DNA of 64,000 nucleotides, taken from contig JAMPAF010000002.1 of assembly GCA_023667345.1 (NCBI GenBank), positions 93,151 through 157,150 on the forward strand, read 5' to 3'. Positions 18,755 to 27,031 of this stretch are shown piece by piece. The stretch is from Clostridiales bacterium (GTDB lineage Bacteria; Bacillota; Clostridia; Christensenellales; Borkfalkiaceae). Both the position numbers and the translations under genes were made by a program. Every line of letters begins with the position of its first letter. Position 1 is the stretch's first letter. Under the pieces are notes generated by a model. That model searched no databases. It had not been told where the DNA came from and worked only from the letters and a program-made list of their open reading frames with translations.

Positions 18755-20449
18755 TCACTCGAAACGCGGTATGTTTTTGATTTTGATAATGTCCTCGAAA
18801 ATTTCCTTAGCAACGGGCGCGGCAACCGCACTGCCGTAATACGTGCCGACGGGCTCGTCGACTATGACGAGCGCAAGGTACTGCGGATTGTCCGCAGGGA
18901 AAAACCCGACGAACGACGACACGTATTTGCCCGACGCGATGTGACCGTCCTCGTACTTTTGCGCCGTGCCCGTCTTGCCGCCCACCTTGTAGCCCTCGAT
19001 ATAAGCCTTTTTGCCGCTGCCTTCCTTTACAACACCTTCGAGCATTTCGGCAAGCGTGCGCGAAGCCTGACCGCTTATAGGTTTTTGCTTTAATACGGGC
19101 GCGTATTCCTCGACCTTTTTGCCGTCCGCCGACACTATGCCCTTTAAAAGGTGCGGCACGTAGTAATTTCCGCCGTTGACCGCCGCGGCGGTAGCGCACG
19201 CAAGTTGCAGACCGCTCACCGCCACCGTCTGCCCAAAGCCTATTCTCGCAAGGTCGCAATCTCTTACGAGCGACTGCGGCACGAGCATGCCGAGAGCTTC
19301 GCCGTTGAAATCGAGCCCCGTAACGTTGCCGAGCCCGAACGCCGTGAGATATTCGTAGAATTTTTCCTTGCCGAGCGCGAGCGCGATATCCGTAAAGCAC
19401 GGGTTGCAACTGTTGTTGAGCGCGGTTGCGAGCGTCTGGTTGGAGTGTTTGCCGTTGGAATGGTCTGACCAGCACTTGATTTTTGTGCTGTCGACCGTGC
19501 GTGTGCGACTGCCGTTGAACACGTACGACGGCGAGAAGGCTTTTTTGTTGCCGCGAAGGTGTTCCTCGATATTCGCCGCCGCGGTAACCACTTTAAAGGT
19601 CGACCCCGGCTCGTATATATCGCTGACCAAGCTGTTGCGGGAGAGCGCGTTCAGCGTTTCCGTATCGTCGCGCGGGACGTCGTTTAAATCGTACGACGGG
19701 TAATTCACCATTGCCAGAACGCCGAAATCGTTGGGGTCGAGCACTATGCACGACACCTTTTTCGCGCCCGAGGAAAGATAGACCGAGCGCATAGCCTGTT
19801 CGGCGGCGAGCTGAATATCCATATCAATTGTCAGCCTTACGCCGTCGCCCGCAACCGCCTCGCGGTAAACTATGGTGGAATTTTCCGTCTGCACGCCGAC
19901 TATGTCGGTCGTATAGGCAATCTCGCCGTCAATGCCGCCGAGCACGCTGTCGTAATACTTTTCGATACCCGAAAGACCCGTGCCGTCGGTTGCCGTAAAG
20001 CCGAGCACCTGACAGAGCGCGTCGCCGTAGGTATACGTGCGGGTGTTGTCGCGGGCGTAGTACACCCCCGCGAGCGCAAGCTCAGTGAGTTCCTCGACCT
20101 TTTCCTTTTCAATCTGCCGCGAAACCGTAATCTCGGAAACCTTCGTCGAGGAAAGTCTTTTTGCAAGCTCCGCCCCGTCCAATCCGAGCGTCTCCGCGAG
20201 CTGCTGTGCGCACGCAAGCGGGTCGACAACCGCGTTGGGGCGGACGAACACGCTGTAAGTCGTGCGGTTACCCGCAATCAGTTGACCGTTGCGGTCGGTT
20301 ATCTGCCCGCGGGCGGCGATTACGGGAATCTCTCTGTTCCACTGGTCGGTGGCGCGGTAGACAAGCTCGCTGCCCCACACCGCCTGTATGTAAAAGAACC
20401 GTGCGAAAATTATGCAAAAAATAAAGGCTATTGCCAGAATTACCGACAA
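18755..20449 (-). CDS. ftsI: Septal transpeptidase FtsI (class B PBP)
   Basis: Cross-links septal peptidoglycan; partner of FtsW. One N-terminal membrane helix is followed by the PBP dimerisation domain (ARGQITDRNGQLIA) and the transpeptidase domain. The active-site motifs are STFK near residue 284, S-C-N about 60 later, and KTGT near 491. No PASTA domain is present. The only standard start is TTG 20449, with GAGG just 3 bases away, and it places the membrane helix at the very N-terminus. The frame stays open upstream, and a better GGAG (20504-20507) precedes an in-frame ATC at 20494, which would add a normal 15-residue basic tail. The start is therefore uncertain. It could equally be called SpoVD-like without PASTA. 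Confidence 0.93.
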   Translation of the reverse strand: MSVILAIAFIFCIIFARFFYIQAVWGSELVYRATDQWNREIPVIAARGQITDRNGQLIAGNRTTYSVFVRPNAVVDPLACAQQLAETLGLDGAELAKRLSSTKVSEITVSRQIEKEKVEELTELALAGVYYARDNTRTYTYGDALCQVLGFTATDGTGLSGIEKYYDSVLGGIDGEIAYTTDIVGVQTENSTIVYREAVAGDGVRLTIDMDIQLAAEQAMRSVYLSSGAKKVSCIVLDPNDFGVLAMVNYPSYDLNDVPRDDTETLNALSRNSLVSDIYEPGSTFKVVTAAANIEEHLRGNKKAFSPSYVFNGSRTRTVDSTKIKCWSDHSNGKHSNQTLATALNNSCNPCFTDIALALGKEKFYEYLTAFGLGNVTGLDFNGEALGMLVPQSLVRDCDLARIGFGQTVAVSGLQLACATAAAVNGGNYYVPHLLKGIVSADGKKVEEYAPVLKQKPISGQASRTLAEMLEGVVKEGSGKKAYIEGYKVGGKTGTAQKYEDGHIASGKYVSSFVGFFPADNPQYLALVIVDEPVGTYYGSAVAAPVAKEIFEDIIKIKNIPRFE

Positions 20450-20541
20450 TAACCTCTTTTGTAAAACAGTTACGGAAAAACCTTGATTTTTGATTGTTTT
20501 AATCTCCGATTGAGTTTTATTTTGTATTAAGTTACGCTTGA

Positions 20542-21255
20542 TTAATGATTTACGCCGTTAGCCACTATTTCCTCGACAATGCCGCCGACGGAAGAATTAA
20601 CTCCCGCAATCGCGCCCCTCACCGTTATGATGCTGTCCTGCACGTGGGCGATTTCCGCGTTGATGTTGGAGATAATCGTCGCGTTCACGATAACAAGCGT
20701 TAAAAGCGCGATTACCACCGCAACGAAAACGGCAACGATAATCTTTTCCCTCTTGCCGAAAACAAACCCCTTCTTTTGGTTCTGCGCCGCCTTTTTAACG
20801 CCCGTCATACCGATTGTCTGGTACTGTATGGTCGTGGGCGTGGGACGAAGGTCCTCATTTTCCTCTTCTGCGGGAGCCGCAACAGCCGTTTCAACCGTCT
20901 TTATGGGGGTAACCTGCGCGCGCTGTGCGTTTACCGCGCTGTCGGCGCGGAATACCGCGGCGTTCGTCCTTGCGCTTTCGACAACGTAGGGGTGATTGCC
21001 CGTTATGGAACGGCGTACGGGAGTCGTCGCGGGCGCGGACTGAGCTGCGGGTTGAGCCGTAGCCGCGGGTGCCTTCTCTTCGGTACGCTTAAAGACGTCC
21101 TCGATTTTGTTATCGGGATTTATAAGTCTTGCATATGTATCTCTGATGCGGGCGTTGTGCTCTTCTTCCGCCATGACGTCCATGCGCGAGGGCACGGAGC
21201 ACTTCTTTTCCGCGTCTTGTGTGATTCTTTCTAAAACGGGTGTATCGACTGCCAT
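20542..21255 (-). CDS. FtsL/DivIC-like division protein with long N-terminal region
   Basis: The 237 residues have one strong membrane helix near 172-194, after a basic stop (GKREK), and a short extracellular tail of about 42 residues with a heptad-like hydrophobic pattern. A bitopic coiled-coil protein between rsmH and ftsI is what FtsL is. The remaining 170 cytoplasmic residues are unusual: an acidic helical start, then a low-complexity stretch rich in Ala, Pro, Thr and Glu. Typical FtsL is about 90-120 residues. AAGGAG lies 8 bases before ATG 21255; an upstream in-frame start at 21297 is inside rsmH. Family call rests on position and topology more than sequence. Confidence 0.65.
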   Translation of the reverse strand: MAVDTPVLERITQDAEKKCSVPSRMDVMAEEEHNARIRDTYARLINPDNKIEDVFKRTEEKAPAATAQPAAQSAPATTPVRRSITGNHPYVVESARTNAAVFRADSAVNAQRAQVTPIKTVETAVAAPAEEENEDLRPTPTTIQYQTIGMTGVKKAAQNQKKGFVFGKREKIIVAVFVAVVIALLTLVIVNATIISNINAEIAHVQDSIITVRGAIAGVNSSVGGIVEEIVANGVNH

Positions 21256-21277
21256 TGTCTTTCTCCTTATCGATTTA

Positions 21278-22216
21278 TCATATAATTCTTTCGGCAATCC
21301 TGAGTTTGGCGCATTTTGAACGGGAATTTACCGCCATCTCTTTTACGGTTGCCACTGTAGGCTTTTTGGTTATTATCTCTATCTCTTTCTTCTTGCCGCA
21401 TACGCAGACGGGTAAACTTTTGTCGCATATGCAGTCGAGCTCCAACTCTTTGAAAGCTCTTTTAACTATTCTGTCTTCGAGCGAGTGAAAGGTGAGTATC
21501 GCTATCCTTCCGCCCTTTTTTAATTTGCGGGTGAGCCCCGTGACGCATTCGTACAGACCGTCGAGTTCTCCGTTTACCGCAATTCTTATCGCCTGAAAGC
21601 TCTTTCTTGCCGCGGGTCCGTTTTGCTGAAATTTGCGGGGTATGCTCTTTTCGATTATCCCGACGAACTCTCCGCAGGTTTTAAGCGGTTTTTCCGCCCT
21701 CGCCTTTACGACGTTTGCGGCTATTGAATTTGCGAACCGCTCTTCGCCGTACTCTTTTAATATTGTCGCGATTTGCCTATCGTCGTATTCGTTTAAAATT
21801 ATCTCCGCCGTCAGCGGCGAACTCGTGTCCATTCTCATATCGAGCGGCGCATTTGGCTTCATATACGAAAACCCGCGCTCCTGACAGTCGAGCTGATAGC
21901 TGGATACCCCGAAATCGAGGAGTACGCCGTCTACCTTGTCTACGCTCGCGGCGTCGAACGCCGTCTGGTAATCCTTGTAATTGGCTTTGAAGATTTCAAA
22001 TCTGCCGTCAAACTCTTTCAATCTTTCGCCCGCCGCCGCTATCGCGTCGTCGTCGAGGTCGGTTGCAATCAGTCTGCCGCTCGGGGAACTCCTCTTTAAA
22101 ATTTCATAGGAATGTCCGCCGCCGCCCACCGTACCGTCGAAGTAAATTCCGCCGTCTCTTACTTTCAGCCCTTCGATACACTCTTCGAGCATTACGGGCA
22201 AATGGGAAAAAGCCAT
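21278..22216 (-). CDS. rsmH: 16S rRNA m4C1402 methyltransferase
   Basis: SAM-dependent N4-methylation of cytidine 1402 in 16S rRNA. The 312 residues show HLPVMLEECIEGL at the N-terminus, the SAM loop DGTVGGGGHS (28-37), DFGVSSYQLD, ERGFSYMKPNAPLDMRMD, and FHSLEDRIVKRAF near the C-terminus. All are signature segments of RsmH (MraW). It starts one base after the mraZ stop, so it is the second gene of the mraZ transcript. Confidence 0.97.
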   Translation of the reverse strand: MAFSHLPVMLEECIEGLKVRDGGIYFDGTVGGGGHSYEILKRSSPSGRLIATDLDDDAIAAAGERLKEFDGRFEIFKANYKDYQTAFDAASVDKVDGVLLDFGVSSYQLDCQERGFSYMKPNAPLDMRMDTSSPLTAEIILNEYDDRQIATILKEYGEERFANSIAANVVKARAEKPLKTCGEFVGIIEKSIPRKFQQNGPAARKSFQAIRIAVNGELDGLYECVTGLTRKLKKGGRIAILTFHSLEDRIVKRAFKELELDCICDKSLPVCVCGKKKEIEIITKKPTVATVKEMAVNSRSKCAKLRIAERII

Positions 22217-22217
22217 A

Positions 22218-22652
22218 TCAGATGCCTAAGTTCTTGACGAGTGTGTCGTAGTCCAAATCGTCCTCGCCGAAGTAATTATCGAAGTTCTTCTTCGACCAAA
22301 TCTCCACTCTCGTGCCGGCGCCGCAGACAACCAAATCTTTGTCGTCCTTTTCAAGTCCGATATGCTCGCGCATCTCGGGACTTAAAAGCAATCTGCCGTG
22401 GTCGTCTTCCTTTACGGCAAGAATAGTTTTTAAGAACGCGCGCACGTTGCGTTGACGGGGGTCGCCGAGGGTTATGTCCTTTAACTTCTCTAAAATGACC
22501 TCAACCTCTGCCTTGGGATATACGAACAAACAGCCGTCGGTGCCTTTCGCGAAAAAGAATTCGTCGCCAAGCTCCTTTCTGAGCTTAGCGGGTATTCTCA
22601 TTCTGTTTTTAGCATCGAGTTGGTGATTGTACTCACCCGTCAGCATAGGCAT
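22218..22652 (-). CDS. mraZ: Transcriptional regulator MraZ
   Basis: DNA-binding regulator of the division and wall cluster. The 144 residues contain two SpoVT-AbrB-like repeats, each with the DxKNRMRIPAKLR (first) and EDDHGRLLLSPEMR (second) motif typical of MraZ. ATG 22652 has GAGG 11 bases upstream; a longer reading to 22712 starts in the promoter. It heads the cluster. Two TGG-type repeats 10 bp apart overlap its promoter, in line with known autoregulation by MraZ. Confidence 0.96.
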   Translation of the reverse strand: MPMLTGEYNHQLDAKNRMRIPAKLRKELGDEFFFAKGTDGCLFVYPKAEVEVILEKLKDITLGDPRQRNVRAFLKTILAVKEDDHGRLLLSPEMREHIGLEKDDKDLVVCGAGTRVEIWSKKNFDNYFGEDDLDYDTLVKNLGI

Positions 22653-22683
22653 AGAATTTGTTTCCTCAGCAGTTGGTGATATT

Positions 22684-22715
22684 ATGATAACATACGTTTT
22701 GCCCACTGTCAACCA
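22684..22715 (-). promoter_or_regulatory. mraZ promoter with candidate MraZ boxes
   Basis: The minus strand has TTGACA (22707-22712), a 17-base spacer and TATCAT (22684-22689). TGGTT (22711-22715) and TGGGC (22701-22705) are spaced exactly 10 bp and flank the -35 box. MraZ is known to bind TGGG-type direct repeats at this spacing, so self-repression is likely. Confidence 0.75.
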
Positions 22716-22742
22716 CCGAACACAAAAAAATAGGAAAATTTT

Positions 22743-23528
22743 TTAATTTTTTTTATTCGTCACGCCGTAATTTCTGAACAAACATTTCATAATTTGTTTA
22801 TAACGCTCAATATTTTCACATTTGTATGTTATTTTTAACCTTTTTTCGGAAAGTGGTCGAAAATCCCCGTTTTTGCGGCAAAAGTGGTCACCCGTCCCCA
22901 ATATTTCCGAAAATCGGCTTGCCGTGCCCTCAATACCGTCGTAAACGGGGCAGCCGTAGTGCCTCTCTATCTGCCCCTTTATAAAGGCGTAATGGGTACA
23001 GCCGAGCACCACGCTGTCGGCGGAAATTTCGGGCAGTAAGCCGCGCGGCAGAACGTCGGGCAACGCGAGCACGTTTTCCTCGACGTATGCGGCAAGATTT
23101 TCGCAACCTGCCACCTCGGTATCCTTCGGTGCATAACTTTTTACAAGGTTTAAAAACGACGCACTTTTAACCGTGGCGTTGGTTGCGAGCACGAGGCACT
23201 TTCCGCCCCTTACCGCCGCCTGCTTTACCGCAGGCTGTATGCCCACCACGGGGAAGGAAAATCTTCGGCGCAGCTCGGCTATGCACGTTGCCGTCACGGT
23301 GTTGCAGGCAACCACCAGCGCGGCGGGGCCAAGCTTCTCTATTCCGCTTAGCGCGGAAAGGGTCAGCCGCATAATTTCTTCGGGCGGGCGGTTGCCGTAG
23401 GGCACGTTGCCGCTATCCGAAATATAATAATAGCGCGCATAGGGCGCGCGCGCCGCGCACGCGCACAGCAAATTCAGCCCGCCTATGCCGCTGTCGAAAA
23501 CCACAACCGAAGTTGACCGCCTTTCCAT
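22743..23528 (-). CDS. murI: Glutamate racemase
   Basis: Makes D-glutamate for peptidoglycan. The 261 residues carry the FDSGIGGLNLL start, the NVPYGNRPPEEI segment, and the two catalytic cysteines in VVACNTVTA (about residue 75) and VLGCTHYAF (about 175). The C-terminus is slightly long and rich in Lys and Asn. The gene is 30 bases upstream of the mraZ promoter and on the same strand, so it may feed transcription into the cluster. MurD, the user of its product, lies in that cluster. No clear ribosome site precedes ATG 23528. Confidence 0.95.
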   Translation of the reverse strand: MERRSTSVVVFDSGIGGLNLLCACAARAPYARYYYISDSGNVPYGNRPPEEIMRLTLSALSGIEKLGPAALVVACNTVTATCIAELRRRFSFPVVGIQPAVKQAAVRGGKCLVLATNATVKSASFLNLVKSYAPKDTEVAGCENLAAYVEENVLALPDVLPRGLLPEISADSVVLGCTHYAFIKGQIERHYGCPVYDGIEGTASRFSEILGTGDHFCRKNGDFRPLSEKRLKITYKCENIERYKQIMKCLFRNYGVTNKKN

Positions 23529-23592
23529 ATAATATAAATATTAAAGAGGTTAAAATAATATTAAAAAAATTGTAAAAGACGATTAAAAACAG

Positions 23593-23621
23593 TTTACAAG
23601 CCCTTTTTTTTATGATAAAAT
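23593..23621 (+). promoter_or_regulatory. rpsT promoter
   Basis: TTTACA (23593-23598), a 17-base spacer and TAAAAT (23616-23621) precede rpsT by 43 bases. Confidence 0.7.
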
Positions 23622-23664
23622 TACACAAGATTTAAAGTTGAATATATCCAAAGGAGATAATATC

Positions 23665-23928
23665 GTGCCCAATATAAAATCAGCGAAAAAGCGTACGTTA
23701 GTTGCGGAAAAGAAGACGGAGCAGAACAAAGTCGTTAAAACTCAGGTAAAGAACCAGATTAAGAAGTTCCTTGCAGTGGTTGCGGAAGGCGACAAATCTA
23801 AGGCTACCGCCCTCTTCCCCTCGGTTTGCTCCACTATCGACGGCGCAGTAACAAAGGGCGTGTTGAAGAAGAACACCGCCGCTAACAAAAAATCGGGACT
23901 TGCAAAAAAGCTCAACGCTATGGCGTAA
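23665..23928 (+). CDS. rpsT: 30S ribosomal protein S20
   Basis: Small-subunit protein that binds 16S rRNA. The 87 residues start PNIKSAKKR after the initiator, the hallmark of S20, and end with the usual NKKSGLAKKLNAMA. The GTG at 23665 is chosen over an ATG at 23638 because AAGGAG lies 8 bases before it and because S20 starts with M-P-N-I-K-S. It is monocistronic, with its own promoter and two terminators in tandem. Confidence 0.97.
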   Translation: MPNIKSAKKRTLVAEKKTEQNKVVKTQVKNQIKKFLAVVAEGDKSKATALFPSVCSTIDGAVTKGVLKKNTAANKKSGLAKKLNAMA

Positions 23929-23947
23929 ACTGAAAATTAAAAAACAT

Positions 23948-23980
23948 ACGCACGGACGAAAATTCGTCCGTGCGTTTTCC
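23948..23980 (+). terminator. rpsT terminator 1
   Basis: A 12-bp perfect stem (23948-23959 with 23964-23975) is followed by TTTTCC, 20 bases past the rpsT stop. Confidence 0.88.
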
Positions 23981-23988
23981 ATTTCTCA

Positions 23989-24015
23989 GGCGGAACCGAA
24001 CACTCCGCCTTTTTT
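23989..24015 (+). terminator. rpsT terminator 2
   Basis: GGCGGA (23989-23994) pairs with TCCGCC (24004-24009) and is followed by six T residues. It forms a tandem backup to the first terminator. Confidence 0.75.
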
Positions 24016-24048
24016 AATGCAATTTTTTATTTCAATATATAAAATTAT

Positions 24049-24077
24049 TTGACATAATACGCGCGGATATATATAAT
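24049..24077 (+). promoter_or_regulatory. Promoter of the regulator-pot operon
   Basis: Perfect TTGACA (24049-24054), a 17-base spacer and perfect TATAAT (24072-24077). It is one of the strongest promoters in the window and starts a 90-base leader. Confidence 0.88.
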
Positions 24078-24098
24078 TTGTTCCGTCGTTTATTTTTA

Positions 24099-24132
24099 CT
24101 AAACTTTTGGTTTATTTTTAATAACCGTTTAG
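24099..24132 (+). promoter_or_regulatory. Nested inverted repeat in the pot leader
   Basis: CTAAAC (24099-24104) pairs with GTTTAG (24127-24132), and inside them GGTT-ATT pairs with AATAACC. The dyad is 20 bases past the -10 box and could be the operator of the regulator encoded next, or an RNA hairpin. The binding protein is inferred only from position. Confidence 0.4.
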
Positions 24133-24168
24133 CAAAAGTAAACGCAAAGTTCACTGTGGAGATACGCT

Positions 24169-24702
24169 ATGGAAATAGGTTCAAAAATCAAAAGACTGCG
24201 ACAGCAACTGAATTTGTCGCAAGCAGAGCTTGCCGACAGGTGCGAGCTGACAAAGGGGTATATATCGCAACTCGAAAACGACTTGACCTCGCCCTCTATC
24301 GCAACGCTTATGGACATTTTATCCGCGCTGGGCACCAACCCTTCGGAATTTTTCAAGAAAGAGAGCGACGAGCGCGTGACCTTTTCGGAAAACGACTTTA
24401 TCGAAAAGCACGAGGACGGAATGGTTTTAAAGTGGATTATCCCCAACGCGCAGAAGAACGAGATGGAGCCCGTTTTGGTGGAACTTTTATCCGGTGCGTC
24501 TACCTCCGTCGACTTCCCGCACGAGGGCGAAGAATTCGGCTATGTTTTAGACGGCAAGATATGTATAACTCTCGGCGAAAGCAAGTACGTATGCAAAAAG
24601 GGCGAAACCTTTTATTACGCCGCAAACAAATCACATTCGATTAAAAACGTGGGCAAGACGCTCGCGAGACTGCTTTGGGTTTCGACCCCGCCCAACTTTT
24701 AA
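24169..24702 (+). CDS. XRE-family regulator with cupin domain
   Basis: A 177-residue transcription factor. The N-terminal helix-turn-helix (residues 1-60) reads IKRLRQQLNLSQAELADRC-ELTKGYISQLE, a clear XRE type. The C-terminal cupin (about 105-177) has the FPHEGEEFGYVLDGKI and GETFYYAANKSHSI strands. This layout is common for regulators of polyamine and amino-acid genes, such as PuuR. It lies 12 bases before potA under one promoter, so it most likely senses polyamines or a related ligand and controls its own operon. The ligand is inferred. Confidence 0.9.
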   Translation: MEIGSKIKRLRQQLNLSQAELADRCELTKGYISQLENDLTSPSIATLMDILSALGTNPSEFFKKESDERVTFSENDFIEKHEDGMVLKWIIPNAQKNEMEPVLVELLSGASTSVDFPHEGEEFGYVLDGKICITLGESKYVCKKGETFYYAANKSHSIKNVGKTLARLLWVSTPPNF

Positions 24703-24714
24703 GGAGTGCAAAAG

Positions 24715-26226
24715 ATGAACGAAAACAATAACATAATAGAACTTATTAACGTAAGGAAAGAATTCGACGACGAAACGGTTGCCGTAGATAACTTTAATTT
24801 AGAGGTTAAAAAGGGCGAATTCGTCACCTTTTTGGGACCTTCGGGTTGCGGCAAAACGACCACGCTCCGCATGATTGCGGGCTTCGAACTGCCGACCTCG
24901 GGCAAGATTTTGTTGAACGGCGAGGACATAAGCAAGCTTCCGCCCAACCGCCGCCCCGTAAACACGGTATTCCAAAAGTACGCCCTCTTCCCCCATATGA
25001 ATGTTTACGACAACATTGCATTCGGGCTCAGACTTAAAAGAAACGAGACGACCGTCACCGACAAAAAGGGCAACCAAAAGGTTAAAAAAGTCAAGCTTTC
25101 GAAGGTCGAAATAGACAAAAAGGTGAAAAAAGCGCTCGAAATAGTCGATTTGGAAGGCTTCGAAAAGCGTTCGATTGCCACCCTTTCGGGCGGTCAGCAG
25201 CAGCGTATCGCGATTGCGCGCGCCATCGTCAATCAACCCGAAATACTGCTTTTGGACGAGCCTTTGGGCGCGCTCGACTTAAAGATGCGAAAAGAGATGC
25301 AAATCGAGCTTAAAAACATGCACAAAAAGCTCGGCATAACCTTTATTTACGTTACGCACGACCAGGAAGAGGCGCTTACGATGTCGGATAAAATCGTCGT
25401 TATAAACGACGGCGAAATTCAGCAGACGGGCACCCCCACCGAAATTTACAACGAGCCAATCAACACCTTCGTCGCCGACTTTATAGGCGAGAGCAACATT
25501 TTCAACGGCACGGTCGTAGGCAAGCTTAAAGTTAAGTTCTGCGGCGCGACGTTCGACTGCCTCGACGACTACGAGATTAACGATATGGTCGACGTGGTTG
25601 TGCGCCCCGAGGACATTAAAATCTGCGCACCGACCGAGGGACAACTTAAAGGAAAGGTAATTTCCACCGTCTTTAAGGGCGTGCACTACGAGATAACGGT
25701 TGAAGTCGGCAAATTCGAAATCGTAATCCAGAGCACGGCATGCGCGGAGGTCGGCGCGACGATAGGCATGCGCATCGAGCCCGACGGCATACACCTCATG
25801 CGCAAGGTTTACACCGTAAACAAGTATGACGGTGTGATAACCAAAAACAACACCGTGGAGTTCGGCGACGGCGAGTTCGAGTGCGACGTAACGACGCTCT
25901 ACCCCGCCTCGCACCTCGACGAAGAGGGTTACCTCATTACGGCGGCGGGCGAAAAGATTGACCTTACGGGCGTTGAAGTCGAGGTCGAGGTTGACACGCA
26001 CGATATCGAGATGAGCGACGACAAGACGGCGGGCGGCGTTGTCGGCAACATTATTTCTATGATTTACAAGGGCGACCACTACCGCTACATTGTGCGCACC
26101 GACGAAAACGAGGAAGACTACGTTTTATCCTGCCCCGATTTATGGAACACGGGCGACCTTGTAAGCCTTATTATCCCCAAGGATAAAATTAAACTGAAAC
26201 TGAAAGTTGCGGAGGAAGACAAATAA
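24715..26226 (+). CDS. potA: Spermidine/putrescine ABC transporter ATPase
   Basis: Powers polyamine import with PotB, PotC and PotD. The ABC domain has Walker [11 protein letters not shown]-loop [11 protein letters not shown], signature LSGGQQQR, Walker [13 protein letters not shown] and H-loop VTHD. A Lys-rich insert of about 20 residues sits between the Q-loop and the signature. After the ABC domain there is a TOBE-type domain, then about 130 extra residues that end in a second TOBE-like unit ([17 protein letters not shown]). Usual PotA has about 350-385 residues, this one 503. ATG 24715 has AAGGAG 8 bases upstream. The acidic C-terminal region may regulate the pump. Confidence 0.95.
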   Translation: MNENNNIIELINVRKEFDDETVAVDNFNLEVKKGEFVTFLGPSGCGKTTTLRMIAGFELPTSGKILLNGEDISKLPPNRRPVNTVFQKYALFPHMNVYDNIAFGLRLKRNETTVTDKKGNQKVKKVKLSKVEIDKKVKKALEIVDLEGFEKRSIATLSGGQQQRIAIARAIVNQPEILLLDEPLGALDLKMRKEMQIELKNMHKKLGITFIYVTHDQEEALTMSDKIVVINDGEIQQTGTPTEIYNEPINTFVADFIGESNIFNGTVVGKLKVKFCGATFDCLDDYEINDMVDVVVRPEDIKICAPTEGQLKGKVISTVFKGVHYEITVEVGKFEIVIQSTACAEVGATIGMRIEPDGIHLMRKVYTVNKYDGVITKNNTVEFGDGEFECDVTTLYPASHLDEEGYLITAAGEKIDLTGVEVEVEVDTHDIEMSDDKTAGGVVGNIISMIYKGDHYRYIVRTDENEEDYVLSCPDLWNTGDLVSLIIPKDKIKLKLKVAEEDK

Positions 26227-26227
26227 A

Positions 26228-27031
26228 ATGAAAAAACTGCATTTGCGCTTTTCCCGCAGTCAGCTCTGCCTGCCCTACGCTGTGTTTCTGATACTGTTCG
26301 TAATCGCGCCGCTGCTCGTTATAGTTTACTACGCGTTTACGAACGGGCAAGGCAAATTCACCTTTGCTAATTTTGCAGGCTTTTTCTCTAACGGCAACAC
26401 CATAGGCACGCTTTTGTACAGTCTGTTTTTGTCGATAACGACGACTTTAATCTGCCTTTTAATTGCCTACCCCACCGCATACATTTTGGCGCGCAGCGGC
26501 TTTAAGAAGCAGTATGTGCTCTTAATGCTGTTCATAATGCCCATGTGGATAAACTTTACGCTGAGAATTACCGCTTTAAAAGAGGTGTTGTCCGTTTTGG
26601 AGGGCAATATATCAAAATACCCCTTCCTAAACTCGGTTATCGGCATGACTTACGACTTTCTGCCGTTTATGATACTGCCGCTGTACACATCCTTTTTAAA
26701 GCTCGACAAAAACCTTTTAGAGGCGGCGTCTGACCTCGGTGCAAACAAGTTCAACGTATTTTTGCAGGTGACTTTGCCACTCTCGGTGCCGGGGATAGTT
26801 TCCGGCATTACAATGGTACTGCTCCCTTCGATGACGAACTACGTCGTTTTGGATATGCTGTACAACAAGACGTTTATTATGGGAAGCCTGATAGGCAGCT
26901 ATTTTTCTGCCTACGACTGGCACAACGGCTCTATGATTTCGCTCGTACTGTTGGTTATTATTTTTATCGTAACCTTAATAACCAACCGTTTCAGCGATAA
27001 GGACGACAATTCGGGGAGGACAGTACTGTGA
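26228..27031 (+). CDS. potB: Spermidine/putrescine permease PotB
   Basis: Inner-membrane permease subunit. The 267 residues form about six helices. The EAA loop that contacts the ATPase is LLEAASDLGANKFNVFLQVTLPLSVPG, close to the family consensus (split here as LLEAASDLGANKF and LPLSVPG). ATG 26228 is two bases past the potA stop, and GGAGG lies near the end of potA. It pairs with PotC. Confidence 0.95.
   Translation: MKKLHLRFSRSQLCLPYAVFLILFVIAPLLVIVYYAFTNGQGKFTFANFAGFFSNGNTIGTLLYSLFLSITTTLICLLIAYPTAYILARSGFKKQYVLLMLFIMPMWINFTLRITALKEVLSVLEGNISKYPFLNSVIGMTYDFLPFMILPLYTSFLKLDKNLLEAASDLGANKFNVFLQVTLPLSVPGIVSGITMVLLPSMTNYVVLDMLYNKTFIMGSLIGSYFSAYDWHNGSMISLVLLVIIFIVTLITNRFSDKDDNSGRTVL

Noticed and set aside
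25279-26079. Minus-strand open frame of 266 codons opposite potA
   Set aside because: Shadow frame; Val/His/Asn-rich and without a ribosome site.
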